A stretch of 7,526 nt of DNA from Thiopseudomonas sp. (GCA_023228985.1 JALOAC010000052.1:1-7526), one strand, 5' to 3'; positions 1-5,747 are shown, numbered from the stretch's first letter. Numbers and translations are program-made. Notes: generated from the letters alone by a model not told the origin.

Positions 1-124
1 CGCTGCCAAAACTCATAACGCTCGCGCGAGCTCGTAGAACTCATAACCAGTACCTCCAAAAAAGACGAGGACTAGTTTGAAGCGGTATAATGCAAGATAA
101 AAGATGCTGATTTAAGGGCGCTTA
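1..124. other. Non-coding left edge with short palindrome and direct repeat
   Basis: No credible gene is seen here. A perfect 12-bp palindrome, GCTCGCGCGAGC, lies at 20-31. It is bracketed by a direct repeat, AACTCATAAC, at 10-19 and 38-47 (period 28). A TATAAT hexamer sits at 86-91 but has no convincing -35 partner. The stretch leads into the REP repeats that begin near 125. It may be the edge of a further repeat whose other half lies outside the window. Confidence 0.4.
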
Positions 125-256
125 CGAAAAGTCGGGTCCCACAAAAGCCTAGCCAGCAATCCTAAAGCCAGCCCGAACTACTGAGCTGTTTGATAGCCAG
201 CTTCTGGGTGATTAAGTTTAGGTTCAGCACAAAACGACAAGCAAGGCACAATCCAC

Positions 257-369
257 TGTGGGACCTGACTTGTCAGGGAACCAGAAATTAAGCCATGGCT
301 GTGAGTTGGGGTTTGTGCATGGCACTGAGTTCAGTGCCTTTCCCGTTCCCCGACAAGTCGGGTCCCACA
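257..369. repeat. REPIN-like inverted REP pair, family B, copy 1
   Basis: One arm at 257-282 begins TGTGGGACCTGACTTGTC. The other at 345-369 is its inverted relative, ending AAGTCGGGTCCCACA. Each arm has its own core palindrome (CCTGAC-tt-GTCAGG, or the CCCGAC/GTCGGG version). The two face each other across ~62 bp, the layout of REP doublets (REPINs) mobilised by REP-associated tyrosine transposases in Pseudomonas. The spacer holds a further perfect hairpin, GGCACTGA-gt-TCAGTGCC, at 321-338. No transposase of that type is in this window. Confidence 0.75.
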
Positions 370-482
370 AAAGCCTAGCCAGCAATCCTAAAGTCAGCCT
401 GAACTACTGAGCTGTTTGATAGCCAGCTTCTGGGTGATTAAGTTTAGGTTTAGCGTAAAGCGACAAGCAAGGCACAATCCAC

Positions 483-593
483 TGTGGGACCTGACTTGTC
501 AGGGAACCCAAAGCTAAGCCATGGCAGTGACTTAAAATCTGTCCCAATCTGGTCTTAGTACCTTTCCCGTTCCCCGACAAGTCGGGTCCCACA
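483..593. repeat. REPIN-like inverted REP pair, family B, copy 2
   Basis: The arms at 483-508 and 569-593 match copy 1 almost base for base, separated by ~60 bp. The spacer differs from copy 1 after the shared TAAGCCATGGC and lacks the internal GGCACTGA hairpin. Arms conserved while the centre diverges is the usual REPIN pattern. Confidence 0.75.
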
Positions 594-651
594 AAAAACT
601 TTGCCTGCTGGTATTTGCATTGGCTTAGCCTTGAGTTGGCTGAAAGTCTCG

Positions 652-674
652 TCGCGCAAGAGTTGCGCTCCAAC
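652..674 (-). repeat. Single REP, family A, just past the nucleotidase stop codon
   Basis: On the minus strand this reads GTTGGAGCGCAACTCTTGCG and continues CGA, with a perfect core GCGCAA-ctc-TTGCGC. It begins 6 bp beyond the stop codon of the minus-strand nucleotidase gene, so its transcript ends in this hairpin. There is no T tract, so it is not a classical terminator; REPs in this position often protect 3' ends (inference). It differs by one base in 23 from the copy at 7246-7268. Confidence 0.75.
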
Positions 675-680
675 AAGCGG

Positions 681-1343
681 TTAGATTCCCTGCAACAACT
701 GGGCGAAATTTCCGCCATCGATAAATTCGGCGCAGTCTTTGTGTGGACTGCGGCTGTCGGGTTGGCTGACGCAGCGCAAAAACTTAATGCCGTAACGTTG
801 CGCGCTGCGCAGAACGCTTAGGCTGTCATCGATAAATAGCGTGCGTTGTGGATCAAATGGATAGTGTTGCTGCAAATGCTGCCAAAATTCCGCGCGCTCT
901 TTGGGGTACCCATAATCATGCGAACTCACCATGGCATCCAAGCCTGCGGCTAAATTCACCCGTTCGAGCTTAATATCCAGCGAATGGCGGTGGGCATTAG
1001 TCACCAAAATCACCTGCTTACCCGCCTGTTGCAAGCAGTGCAAAAACTCCAACGCATGCTCACGCGGAGCAATACGCGCCGCTTGTTCGCGTTTCATCTC
1101 ACGAATCGGTAGCTGCAGTTTTTCAGTCCAAAACTCCACGCAATACCACTTGAGCTGCCCTGTATAAGAATTCAGCAGCGGCATCACATGGGCTTTTGCC
1201 TCCTCAACATTAAGCGAATGCTGTTGCGCATAACACTGATGCAGGTAATCGAGCCAGAAAAAATTATCAAAATGCAGATCCAGCAGGGTGCCGTCCATAT
1301 CCAGCAAAACGGTATCAATGTGCGACCAAGGTAAGGCTGTCAT
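681..1343 (-). CDS. yrfG: HAD-family hydrolase, GMP/IMP nucleotidase (YrfG-like)
   Basis: A 220-residue HAD-superfamily hydrolase, predicted to dephosphorylate purine monophosphates (GMP/IMP) in the cytoplasm, as assigned to YrfG-type proteins. Visible motifs are motif I DMDGTLLDL at 15-23 (nucleophile D15, acid/base D17), motif II VTNA at 114-117, the motif III lysine K148 in YGYPKERAEFW, and motif IV FIDDS with D172 and D173. The helical cap (about 24-92) is W/F/Y-rich, including FFWLDYLHQ and LKWYCVEFW. Length matches the family. It is divergent from nudE, 66 bp away, an arrangement recalled from Pseudomonas genomes. The ATG at 1343 has no good Shine-Dalgarno, but no better start precedes motif I. 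The exact substrate cannot be read from sequence; the HAD assignment is certain. Confidence 0.93.
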   Translation of the reverse strand: MTALPWSHIDTVLLDMDGTLLDLHFDNFFWLDYLHQCYAQQHSLNVEEAKAHVMPLLNSYTGQLKWYCVEFWTEKLQLPIREMKREQAARIAPREHALEFLHCLQQAGKQVILVTNAHRHSLDIKLERVNLAAGLDAMVSSHDYGYPKERAEFWQHLQQHYPFDPQRTLFIDDSLSVLRSAQRYGIKFLRCVSQPDSRSPHKDCAEFIDGGNFAQLLQGI

Positions 1344-1375
1344 AAAAGAAGATAAAAATAATGGATTAAGCGCGC

Positions 1376-1406
1376 TATCATAGCCTGTAATGAAAGGAGA
1401 GGTTAA
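1376..1406. promoter_or_regulatory. Candidate divergent promoters sharing a symmetrical -10 element
   Basis: The heptamer TATCATA at 1376-1382 reads as TATCAT on the plus strand and TATGAT on the minus strand; each matches TATAAT at 5 of 6. For the minus-strand nucleotidase, a -35-like TTAACC (plus-strand 1401-1406) lies 18 bp away, giving a leader of about 27 nt. For nudE the -35 region is only A/T-rich, so that direction is weaker. This is inference from hexamer matches. Confidence 0.35.
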
Positions 1407-1409
1407 CTG

Positions 1410-1970
1410 ATGCGAGTAAAGCCAGAGATTTTAAGTTGTGAGCAAATAGCCCAGACCCGTATTTTCCGTGTGGAGCAAATGCAGCTCAGGTTCAGTAATG
1501 GCGAAGAGCGCACCTATGAGCGTCTGCGAGGTCGAGCTGACGGGCATGGCGCGGTGATGATTGTGGCGCTGGATGAGCGCAATAATGCAGTGTTGATCGA
1601 GGAGTACTGCGCTGGCAGTGCCCGTTATGAATGGTCGCTGCCCAAAGGACTCATAGATGCCGGTGAGGATGCTTTGCAAGCGGCCAACCGCGAATTGCAG
1701 GAAGAAGCCGGCTTTGCCGCCAAAGAGTTAGAAGTGCTCGCCGAGCTGAGTTTGTCGCCCGGCTACATGAGCCAGCGGGTGACGGTGGTGCTGGCGCGGG
1801 ATATTTACCCGTCCAGCTTACCCGGCGATGAGCCCGAACCCATGCGTGTGCGTACCCATCCGCTGTCTGATTTGCTCGCACTGCTACGTGAACCGAATTT
1901 CTCCGAAGGCCGCGCTTTGGGTGCGCTCTATATTGCGCGAGATGTGCTGATGGAGCGTGGCCAATGGTGA
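1410..1970 (+). CDS. nudE: ADP compounds hydrolase NudE (Nudix family)
   Basis: A 186-residue Nudix hydrolase. NudE cleaves ADP-linked molecules such as ADP-ribose, NADH and diadenosine polyphosphates to AMP plus the other half, in the cytoplasm. The complete Nudix box spans 80-102: G80, x5, E86, x7, R94-E95-L96, E98-E99, G101-F102, supplying the Mg-binding glutamates. Upstream, GHGAVMIVALD (45-55) and EYCAGSARYEWSLPKG (65-80) match the NudE subgroup. The start ATG has a strong AAGGAGAGG at 1394-1402, 7 bp upstream. It overlaps the following cysQ by 7 bp, implying translational coupling. The pair with cysQ, divergent from yrfG, supports NudE over other Nudix members. Confidence 0.95.
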   Translation: MRVKPEILSCEQIAQTRIFRVEQMQLRFSNGEERTYERLRGRADGHGAVMIVALDERNNAVLIEEYCAGSARYEWSLPKGLIDAGEDALQAANRELQEEAGFAAKELEVLAELSLSPGYMSQRVTVVLARDIYPSSLPGDEPEPMRVRTHPLSDLLALLREPNFSEGRALGALYIARDVLMERGQW

Positions 1971-2788
1971 TGAATGCGCAGCAGATTCAAGCACTGCTAA
2001 AACTGGTAGAGGAAGCAGGGCGGCAAACATTGCCCTTTTGGCGCGCTGATGTAAGCGTGAGCAGTAAAGCCGATGACAGTCCGGTTACCGCTGCAGATAT
2101 GGCGGCGCATCGCGTGTTAGCCGCAGGTTTGCAGCAGCTTGCCCCTGATGTGCCCGTTTTATCAGAAGAGGCCTGTGAGATTCCCCTAGCCGAGCGCCAA
2201 CAATGGCAGCGTTGGTGGCTGGTTGATCCGCTGGATGGCACCAAAGAGTTTATCGCTGGCAGTGAAGAGTTCACTGTTAATGTGGCGTTGATTGAGGCTG
2301 GCCAGGTGGTGTTTGGACTGGTGGGCGTGCCGACGCAAGACGTTATTTATTATGGCGGTAAAAACTCAGGTGCTTGGCGTGTTGAGCGAGGTGAGCCACA
2401 TGCTATTAGTGTGGCAAAACCCGCGCAACCCTTGCGTGTTTTAGCCAGCCTGCGCCATTCCAGTCCAGATCAGCAACAACTCATGCAGCGCTTACAACAA
2501 GAAACTGAAATTGAGTTACTTAATGCCGGCAGTTCGTTAAAGTTTTGTTGGTTGGCAGAAGGTAAAGCCGATCTGTACCCACGTCTTGCGCCTACTTCGC
2601 AATGGGATACGGCAGCCGCGCAGGCAGTGTTGGAAGGCGCAGGCGGTGAGGTGATTGATGAGCAAGGTAATTCGCTGACTTATGTAGCCCGAGAAAGCTA
2701 CTTAAATCCGTATTTTTATGCACTGCCAAAAGGTTCTGTGTGGCGCGATAAAATAGTCAATTCAGCGTTACAAAAACGTACCGACTAA
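1964..2788 (+). CDS. cysQ: 3'(2'),5'-bisphosphate nucleotidase CysQ
   Basis: A 274-residue member of the inositol monophosphatase superfamily. CysQ removes the 3' phosphate of PAP (and PAPS), preventing build-up of this inhibitory by-product of sulfate assimilation. Metal-binding motifs are SPVTAAD (39-45), LSEEA (66-70), WLVDPLDGTKEFI (85-97; D88, D91, and the TKEF typical of PAP phosphatases rather than inositol phosphatases), GSSLKFC (189-195) and WDTAAAQAVLEGAGG with D215. The ATG at 1964 has GGAG at 1952-1955, 8 bp away. An ATG at 1970 would give a 1-bp TGATG overlap with nudE but sits further from that site. No terminator hairpin is obvious after its stop. Confidence 0.95.
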   Translation: MVMNAQQIQALLKLVEEAGRQTLPFWRADVSVSSKADDSPVTAADMAAHRVLAAGLQQLAPDVPVLSEEACEIPLAERQQWQRWWLVDPLDGTKEFIAGSEEFTVNVALIEAGQVVFGLVGVPTQDVIYYGGKNSGAWRVERGEPHAISVAKPAQPLRVLASLRHSSPDQQQLMQRLQQETEIELLNAGSSLKFCWLAEGKADLYPRLAPTSQWDTAAAQAVLEGAGGEVIDEQGNSLTYVARESYLNPYFYALPKGSVWRDKIVNSALQKRTD

Positions 2789-2853
2789 CGTCTCAAGGCT
2801 GCAGGAGAAAAAACATAGCACACTAACCAACTATTTTTTAAGCAGTAAGGCAT

Positions 2854-4029
2854 ATGAATAACAATAACACGCCAAATTTACTTAAAGTCATCGTTGCCGG
2901 TGCGCTCATTTTGCTAGTGGTGCACACGCTTGGGCGCTTTATCTACACACCTTTGCTGCCATTATTGATTGCCGATGGCACGCTGACGATCAAGCAGGGT
3001 GCAGATGTTGCCAGTTGGAATTACCTTGGGTATTTAATTGGCGCATTGTTGGCGATGCGTTGGCACCGAATTGAGCAAATTCGCAGTGTATTGCCTTGGG
3101 CGTTAGGGATAAATGTGCTCTGCACCTTTTTGCAGACACAAACGGACAGCTTCGAGTTGCTATCAATGCTGCGACTGATCAACGGGATTAGTAACGGCAT
3201 TGTATTTGTGCAAGCGCCGGCCTTTATTTTAGAGTGGTTGGCACGCCACGGACGCGCCAGTGCCAGTGGCTTGGTTTACCTGGGCGTCGGTGTTGGCCTG
3301 ATCGTTTCCAGCGCTTTGGTGAGTATCCCAGCCGACTGGTTATCAGGCTCCGAGCGTTGGTGGCCTGCGTTTATTTTAAGTGTGCCGCTGGCCATTTGGG
3401 GTTGGCGACAGCTGATGCGGCTTGAAGTGGCATCGCCCATCACGGTGAGTTCCGCCGGTATACCAGCCAGCAGCAAGCTATTAGATAAAAACAGCACCCC
3501 GTTGTTCTTATCCTATGCCGGTGCCGGTATGGGTTATATTTTGCCCATGACCTTCCTGCCAACACTGGCCTCACAGCTACCGGACATACCTAAGTCGTTG
3601 GTCGGCTATAGTTGGTTGGTGGTGGCCTTGGCAACTTTGCCAGCGCCTTGGATTTGGAACAAAGCCGGCGCGTTACTGGGCGATGTGATAGCACTACGGG
3701 TGAATTATGCACTACAACTATTAGGTGTCTTGGCAGTGCTGGTCGTGCCGGGTACTGTTGGTGTATTGCTTTGTGCGCTACTAGTGGGCGGCACCTTTCT
3801 CGGCACCGTTTTGCTGTCTCAACGTTTGGCCAGAACCTTGCATCCACACCAAGGGCCACGTCTCTCAGCAGCACTGGTTGCGCTTTATAGTGTAACTCAG
3901 TTGGGCGGTCCATGGCTGACTAAGCAATGGTTGAATGCCGGTGGTACTTTACAGGGTGCTTTTTGGTTGGGTGCTGGAGCGCTGGTTTGGGGGTTGTTTT
4001 GGGCTTTTCTGGTCCCGAAAAAAAGTTGA
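2854..4029 (+). CDS. YbfB/YjiJ-family MFS transporter
   Basis: A 391-residue inner-membrane protein with about twelve hydrophobic segments and a short polar loop near 190-215 between two six-helix halves. The first helix and its end, GRFIYTPLLPLL (27-38), and the following SWNYLGYLIGALLA match the YbfB/YjiJ group of the major facilitator superfamily (MFS_4-type). The C-terminal half starts around STPLFLSYAGAGMGYILPMTFLP. The substrate is unknown. It begins 65 bp after cysQ, with only a weak TAAGG at 2846-2850 upstream of the ATG. It may be read from the cysQ promoter or its own; no clear promoter or intervening terminator is seen. No terminator follows it either. Confidence 0.88.
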   Translation: MNNNNTPNLLKVIVAGALILLVVHTLGRFIYTPLLPLLIADGTLTIKQGADVASWNYLGYLIGALLAMRWHRIEQIRSVLPWALGINVLCTFLQTQTDSFELLSMLRLINGISNGIVFVQAPAFILEWLARHGRASASGLVYLGVGVGLIVSSALVSIPADWLSGSERWWPAFILSVPLAIWGWRQLMRLEVASPITVSSAGIPASSKLLDKNSTPLFLSYAGAGMGYILPMTFLPTLASQLPDIPKSLVGYSWLVVALATLPAPWIWNKAGALLGDVIALRVNYALQLLGVLAVLVVPGTVGVLLCALLVGGTFLGTVLLSQRLARTLHPHQGPRLSAALVALYSVTQLGGPWLTKQWLNAGGTLQGAFWLGAGALVWGLFWAFLVPKKS

Positions 4030-4059
4030 CCAAAGTCATGAATACTGTGTTTATTTAAT

Positions 4060-4098
4060 GTAAATACAAGTGTTTACTATTTGCAAATAAAATATAAT
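4060..4098 (+). promoter_or_regulatory. Candidate operator and promoter upstream of the ArsR gene
   Basis: An inverted repeat, GTAAATAC-aa-GTGTTTAC (4060-4077, one mismatch per arm pair), is followed 15 bp later by a perfect TATAAT at 4093-4098. A further GTGTTTA lies at 4047-4053 and a perfect palindrome, ATTTGCAAAT, at 4079-4088. The main inverted repeat covers the -35 position, where an ArsR-family repressor would block transcription. The distance to the ArsR start (over 150 bp) is long, so this may be a distal promoter. Binding is inference. Confidence 0.4.
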
Positions 4099-4124
4099 TT
4101 AAAACGAATTGTCTAGAATTTTTG

Positions 4125-4143
4125 CTTCTTGAGCTTGTCGAAG
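4125..4143. repeat. Short CTTGAGCTTGTCGAAG-type extragenic motif
   Basis: CTTCTTGAGCTTGTCGAAG lies between the distal promoter candidate and the ArsR gene. The core GAGCTTGTCGAAG is recalled as a motif repeated between genes in many proteobacteria; its role is not known to me. CTTC and GAAG at the ends can pair. Only one copy is seen in this window, so the repeat status rests on memory. Confidence 0.3.
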
Positions 4144-4191
4144 TATAGTGCTGCTCGGTATGAGTGGTGTATGCATTCAAGGTAAAAGCGC

Positions 4192-4219
4192 TTGAAACTG
4201 AATTTTTAATTAGTAGCAT
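4192..4219 (+). promoter_or_regulatory. Candidate proximal promoter of the ArsR gene
   Basis: TTGAAA (4192-4197, 5 of 6 to consensus) is followed after 16 bp by TAGCAT (4214-4219, 4 of 6). A transcript would begin near 4226, giving a short leader to the ATG at 4253 and arguing against the ATG at 4232. No operator-like palindrome overlaps it except AGCGCT just upstream. Confidence 0.35.
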
Positions 4220-4252
4220 GCAAGTGAAGATATGATTTCTAAGGTGAAGAGC

Positions 4253-4582
4253 ATGAATGACTTAAATCCAACAGCGATGGATTTGGAGAGGCTGCGTGAT
4301 AGCGCAGATGATGCGGGGCAGTTGCTCAAAGCATTAGGTAATCCAGATCGTTTGCTACTGCTATGTCAGCTGGTAGAAGGCGAAATGAATGTGGGTGAGT
4401 TGGAAAAACGCTTACAAATCGTGCAGCCGACATTGTCACAACAGCTAGGCGTGCTGCGTCGCGAGGGTATGGTTGATACTCGGCGTGATGGGCGACAAAT
4501 TTACTACCGCATCAGCAGTCCAGATGCGCTGGCGATTATCAAAACGTTACATGACCTGTATTGCGCGGTGCCTGAGTCATAA
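4253..4582 (+). CDS. ArsR-family repressor, BigR/YgaV/SqrR-like persulfide sensor
   Basis: A 109-residue winged-helix DNA-binding protein of the ArsR/SmtB family. The recognition helix is QPTLSQQLGVLRREG (58-72) and the wing RRDGRQIYYRI (77-87). Only two cysteines are present, C38 in LLLLCQLVEGE and C104 in LYCAVPES. These are the helix-2 and C-terminal-helix positions that form a disulfide or polysulfide bridge in BigR, YgaV and SqrR, and there is no metal-site ELCVCDL motif. It therefore most likely derepresses sulfide-detoxification genes under persulfide. The start at 4253 is chosen for AAGGTG at 4241-4246; an ATG at 4232 would add seven residues with poor ribosome-site spacing. Neighbours downstream (DUF2892, DUF442 proteins) fit a BigR-type regulon. 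The family is sure; the ligand is inferred. Confidence 0.9.
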   Translation: MNDLNPTAMDLERLRDSADDAGQLLKALGNPDRLLLLCQLVEGEMNVGELEKRLQIVQPTLSQQLGVLRREGMVDTRRDGRQIYYRISSPDALAIIKTLHDLYCAVPES

Positions 4583-4770
4583 CAGCACAGCAAGCGCCGT
4601 ATACGCCTAAATACTCCTGTTGTTTCTTGTGAAAATGCTCTATATTTATCTTAACTTTGCTTGCCGGTATGTTTTGCCTGTGCGCTGTTTGTACAGAAAA
4701 TGAGCTCAGCAAGGACAAAGTAAACAAGCTTTATTCTATTCGCTAACTAAGTTTGGACTTGGAGGCAAAT

Positions 4771-4971
4771 ATGAAAACTAATATGGCAGTTTGGGATCGT
4801 GCAGCTCGTGCAGCTATCGGTGCGCTGTTAATAGTGCTCACTTTAGCTGGGGTTATTGGTTGGTGGGGCTGGATTGGTATAGTGCCGTTAGTAACGGCAG
4901 CTATGGGAAATTGTCCTGCTTACACTATTTTTGGCTTTAGCTCATGTAAAAAATGCAGCGATAAAAGCTAA
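4771..4971 (+). CDS. DUF2892-domain small inner-membrane protein (YgaP-tail-like)
   Basis: A 66-residue protein with an amphipathic N-terminus (MKTNMAVWDRAARA) and two membrane helices at about 14-29 and 33-49, separated by GWWGWIG. This is the DUF2892 domain, also found as the membrane anchor of the rhodanese YgaP and as stand-alone proteins beside sulfide-responsive regulators. Three cysteines cluster at the C-terminal side: NCPAY (C48) and CKKC (C59, C62), which could carry sulfane sulfur or bind metal (inference). The ATG is preceded by GGAGG at 4761-4765; an upstream in-frame TTG at 4753 lacks a ribosome site. It lies 188 bp after the ArsR gene and ends in a strong terminator. Confidence 0.85.
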   Translation: MKTNMAVWDRAARAAIGALLIVLTLAGVIGWWGWIGIVPLVTAAMGNCPAYTIFGFSSCKKCSDKS

Positions 4972-4992
4972 CAAAATACTATGTTTGTCTTT

Positions 4993-5020
4993 AAAAAAGC
5001 ACTCGCAAGGGTGCTTTTTT
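4993..5020 (+). terminator. Intrinsic terminator with GCAA tetraloop
   Basis: AAAAAAGCACTC (4993-5004) pairs with GGGTGCTTTTTT (5009-5020), with one G-T wobble, around the loop GCAA, a stabilising GNRA tetraloop. The run of T at 5015-5020 completes a rho-independent terminator 21 bp past the DUF2892 stop. The A run on the other strand would let it work in reverse as well. It separates the DUF2892 gene from the DUF442 gene, which therefore needs its own promoter. Confidence 0.9.
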
Positions 5021-5062
5021 ATGCCTAGGTGTTTTTTAAACTGATAAAATTCTGAATAAATA

Positions 5063-5084
5063 CTTGACGCATTCGGGAGTCAAG
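5063..5084. promoter_or_regulatory. Inverted repeat CTTGAC-N10-GTCAAG upstream of DUF442 gene
   Basis: CTTGAC at 5063-5068 and GTCAAG at 5079-5084 form a perfect 6-bp inverted repeat with a 10-bp spacer. The left arm contains a TTGAC that could be part of a -35 box, but no good -10 is seen 16-18 bp downstream. It lies 40 bp before the chosen start. It could be an operator or chance; it does not resemble the GTAAATAC palindrome at 4060. Confidence 0.3.
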
Positions 5085-5124
5085 CCACTTGCTTAGATTT
5101 AATAAACCAGATGATGAGGGCGTG

Positions 5125-5553
5125 ATGCAGCCATTTAAATATTTAACAGAGCAGCTTGCGGTGGCAGGGCAATTACAGCCGGAGGATATGCAGCGCGCCT
5201 ATGCAGCAGGCTTTAAAACAATCATTAATAACCGACCTGATGCAGAAGAAGCCGGGCAGCCCACCAACCAAGCAATTCAGAAAATCGCCGCGCAACTGGG
5301 CTTGGATTATCATTTTATGCCTGTGCTCGCGTCGCAATTAACCGACGACAACATTGCCGAATTTACTAAGCTGGCTCCCCAGATAGAGGGCCCTGTGCTG
5401 ATGTTTTGCCGTACAGGAACGCGCTGTACCTATTTGTGGGCATTAGCAGAGGCGGCGAATCAGGATGTGCAATGGCTTGCAGAACAGGCGCGGCAAGCTG
5501 GTTATGATTTAAGTGGTATCGCGGCGCGTATGCAACAAAGACAGCAAAAATAA
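5125..5553 (+). CDS. DUF442/TIGR01244 sulfurtransferase-phosphatase-like protein
   Basis: A 142-residue cytoplasmic protein with the fold of the N-terminal domain of Blh (beta-lactamase-hydrolase-like) proteins, resembling dual-specificity phosphatases and linked to rhodanese function. Conserved parts are the N-terminal GQLQPEDM (15-22), TIINNRPDAEEAGQP (32-46), YHFMPV (62-67) and the active-site loop FCRTGTRC (94-101), with nucleophile C95 and R100. The last position of the loop is C101, where related proteins recalled here have Ser, giving a vicinal pair of thiols. The ATG at 5125 has GAGGG at 5116-5120; an in-frame TTG at 5089 is less likely. Its position after a BigR-like regulator and a DUF2892 protein matches the domain set of BigR operons, here as separate genes. 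The substrate is unknown. Confidence 0.85.
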   Translation: MQPFKYLTEQLAVAGQLQPEDMQRAYAAGFKTIINNRPDAEEAGQPTNQAIQKIAAQLGLDYHFMPVLASQLTDDNIAEFTKLAPQIEGPVLMFCRTGTRCTYLWALAEAANQDVQWLAEQARQAGYDLSGIAARMQQRQQK

Positions 5554-5677
5554 AGGATTGCGGGATAGGTCCAATGTTTGTTGCAGCTCGAAACACAAAT
5601 AAAATCAATCTGTGTATATTTTCATTGGGCTAAGTATCTAACTTATATAGGTTTATTCGTTACCATGAGTTCATTGC

Positions 5678-5691
5678 TTGATTTAGATCAG
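5678..5691 (+). promoter_or_regulatory. Anr/FNR-type box upstream of cytochrome c peroxidase
   Basis: TTGAT-TTAG-ATCAG matches the FNR/Anr consensus TTGAT-N4-ATCAA at nine of ten defined positions. Its centre (5684.5) would lie at about -41.5 from a start near 5726, with CAGTTA (5715-5720) as a possible -10: the class II activator spacing. Cytochrome c peroxidases are known to be induced at low oxygen through Anr/FNR, so this predicts low-oxygen activation of the downstream gene. Confidence 0.75.
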
Positions 5692-5747
5692 GTGTGCAAA
5701 AAATATTTATTGCACAGTTAACCCAGTCATAACGAGAGGGGAAACCT

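Larger units (their letters stand above)
125..593. repeat. Tandem ~225-bp repeat, two units plus terminal partial copy
   Basis: The string GTCGGGTCCCACAAAA recurs at 131, 357 and 581, giving periods of 226 and 224 bp. The first ~150 bp of units 131-356 and 357-580 are nearly identical. The last ~60 bp differ strongly, except for the terminal TTTCCCGTTCCCCGACAA. Each unit therefore contains a conserved non-coding segment followed by an inverted pair of REP palindromes with a diverged centre. The leftmost copy of the palindrome (about 125-143) has a degenerate outer half. No plausible protein is encoded; short open frames here are by-products of the repeat. Confidence 0.85.

Noticed and set aside
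125..593. CRISPR-like regular repetition
   Set aside because: Periods are ~225 bp, with long conserved units containing inverted palindromes and only two copies; there are no short direct repeats with uniform spacers and no cas genes.
404..718. Open frame on the minus strand across the left repeats
   Set aside because: It runs through REP palindromes and the tandem repeat, crosses the end of the nucleotidase gene, and has no recognisable domain.
931..1167. Plus-strand open frame inside the nucleotidase gene
   Set aside because: It is antisense to the HAD gene, whose motifs are complete; the frame shows no protein-family signal.
2789..2853. Promoter or terminator between cysQ and the MFS gene
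   Set aside because: Only A/T-rich sequence is seen, with no GC hairpin or paired -35/-10 hexamers good enough to report.
3590..3913. Overlapping open frames on both strands inside the MFS gene
   Set aside because: They are shadows of a well-supported membrane transporter; their translations are compositionally odd and lack motifs.
4232..4252. Upstream ATG for the ArsR gene (adds seven residues)
   Set aside because: The nearest purine-rich site is too close to this ATG, whereas the ATG at 4253 has AAGGTG at normal spacing and suits the proximal promoter candidate. It is still possible.
5571..5628. CCAATG ... CATTGG inverted repeat as a terminator of the DUF442 gene
   Set aside because: The arms are only 6 bp with a 46-bp spacer and no T run follows; it is probably chance.
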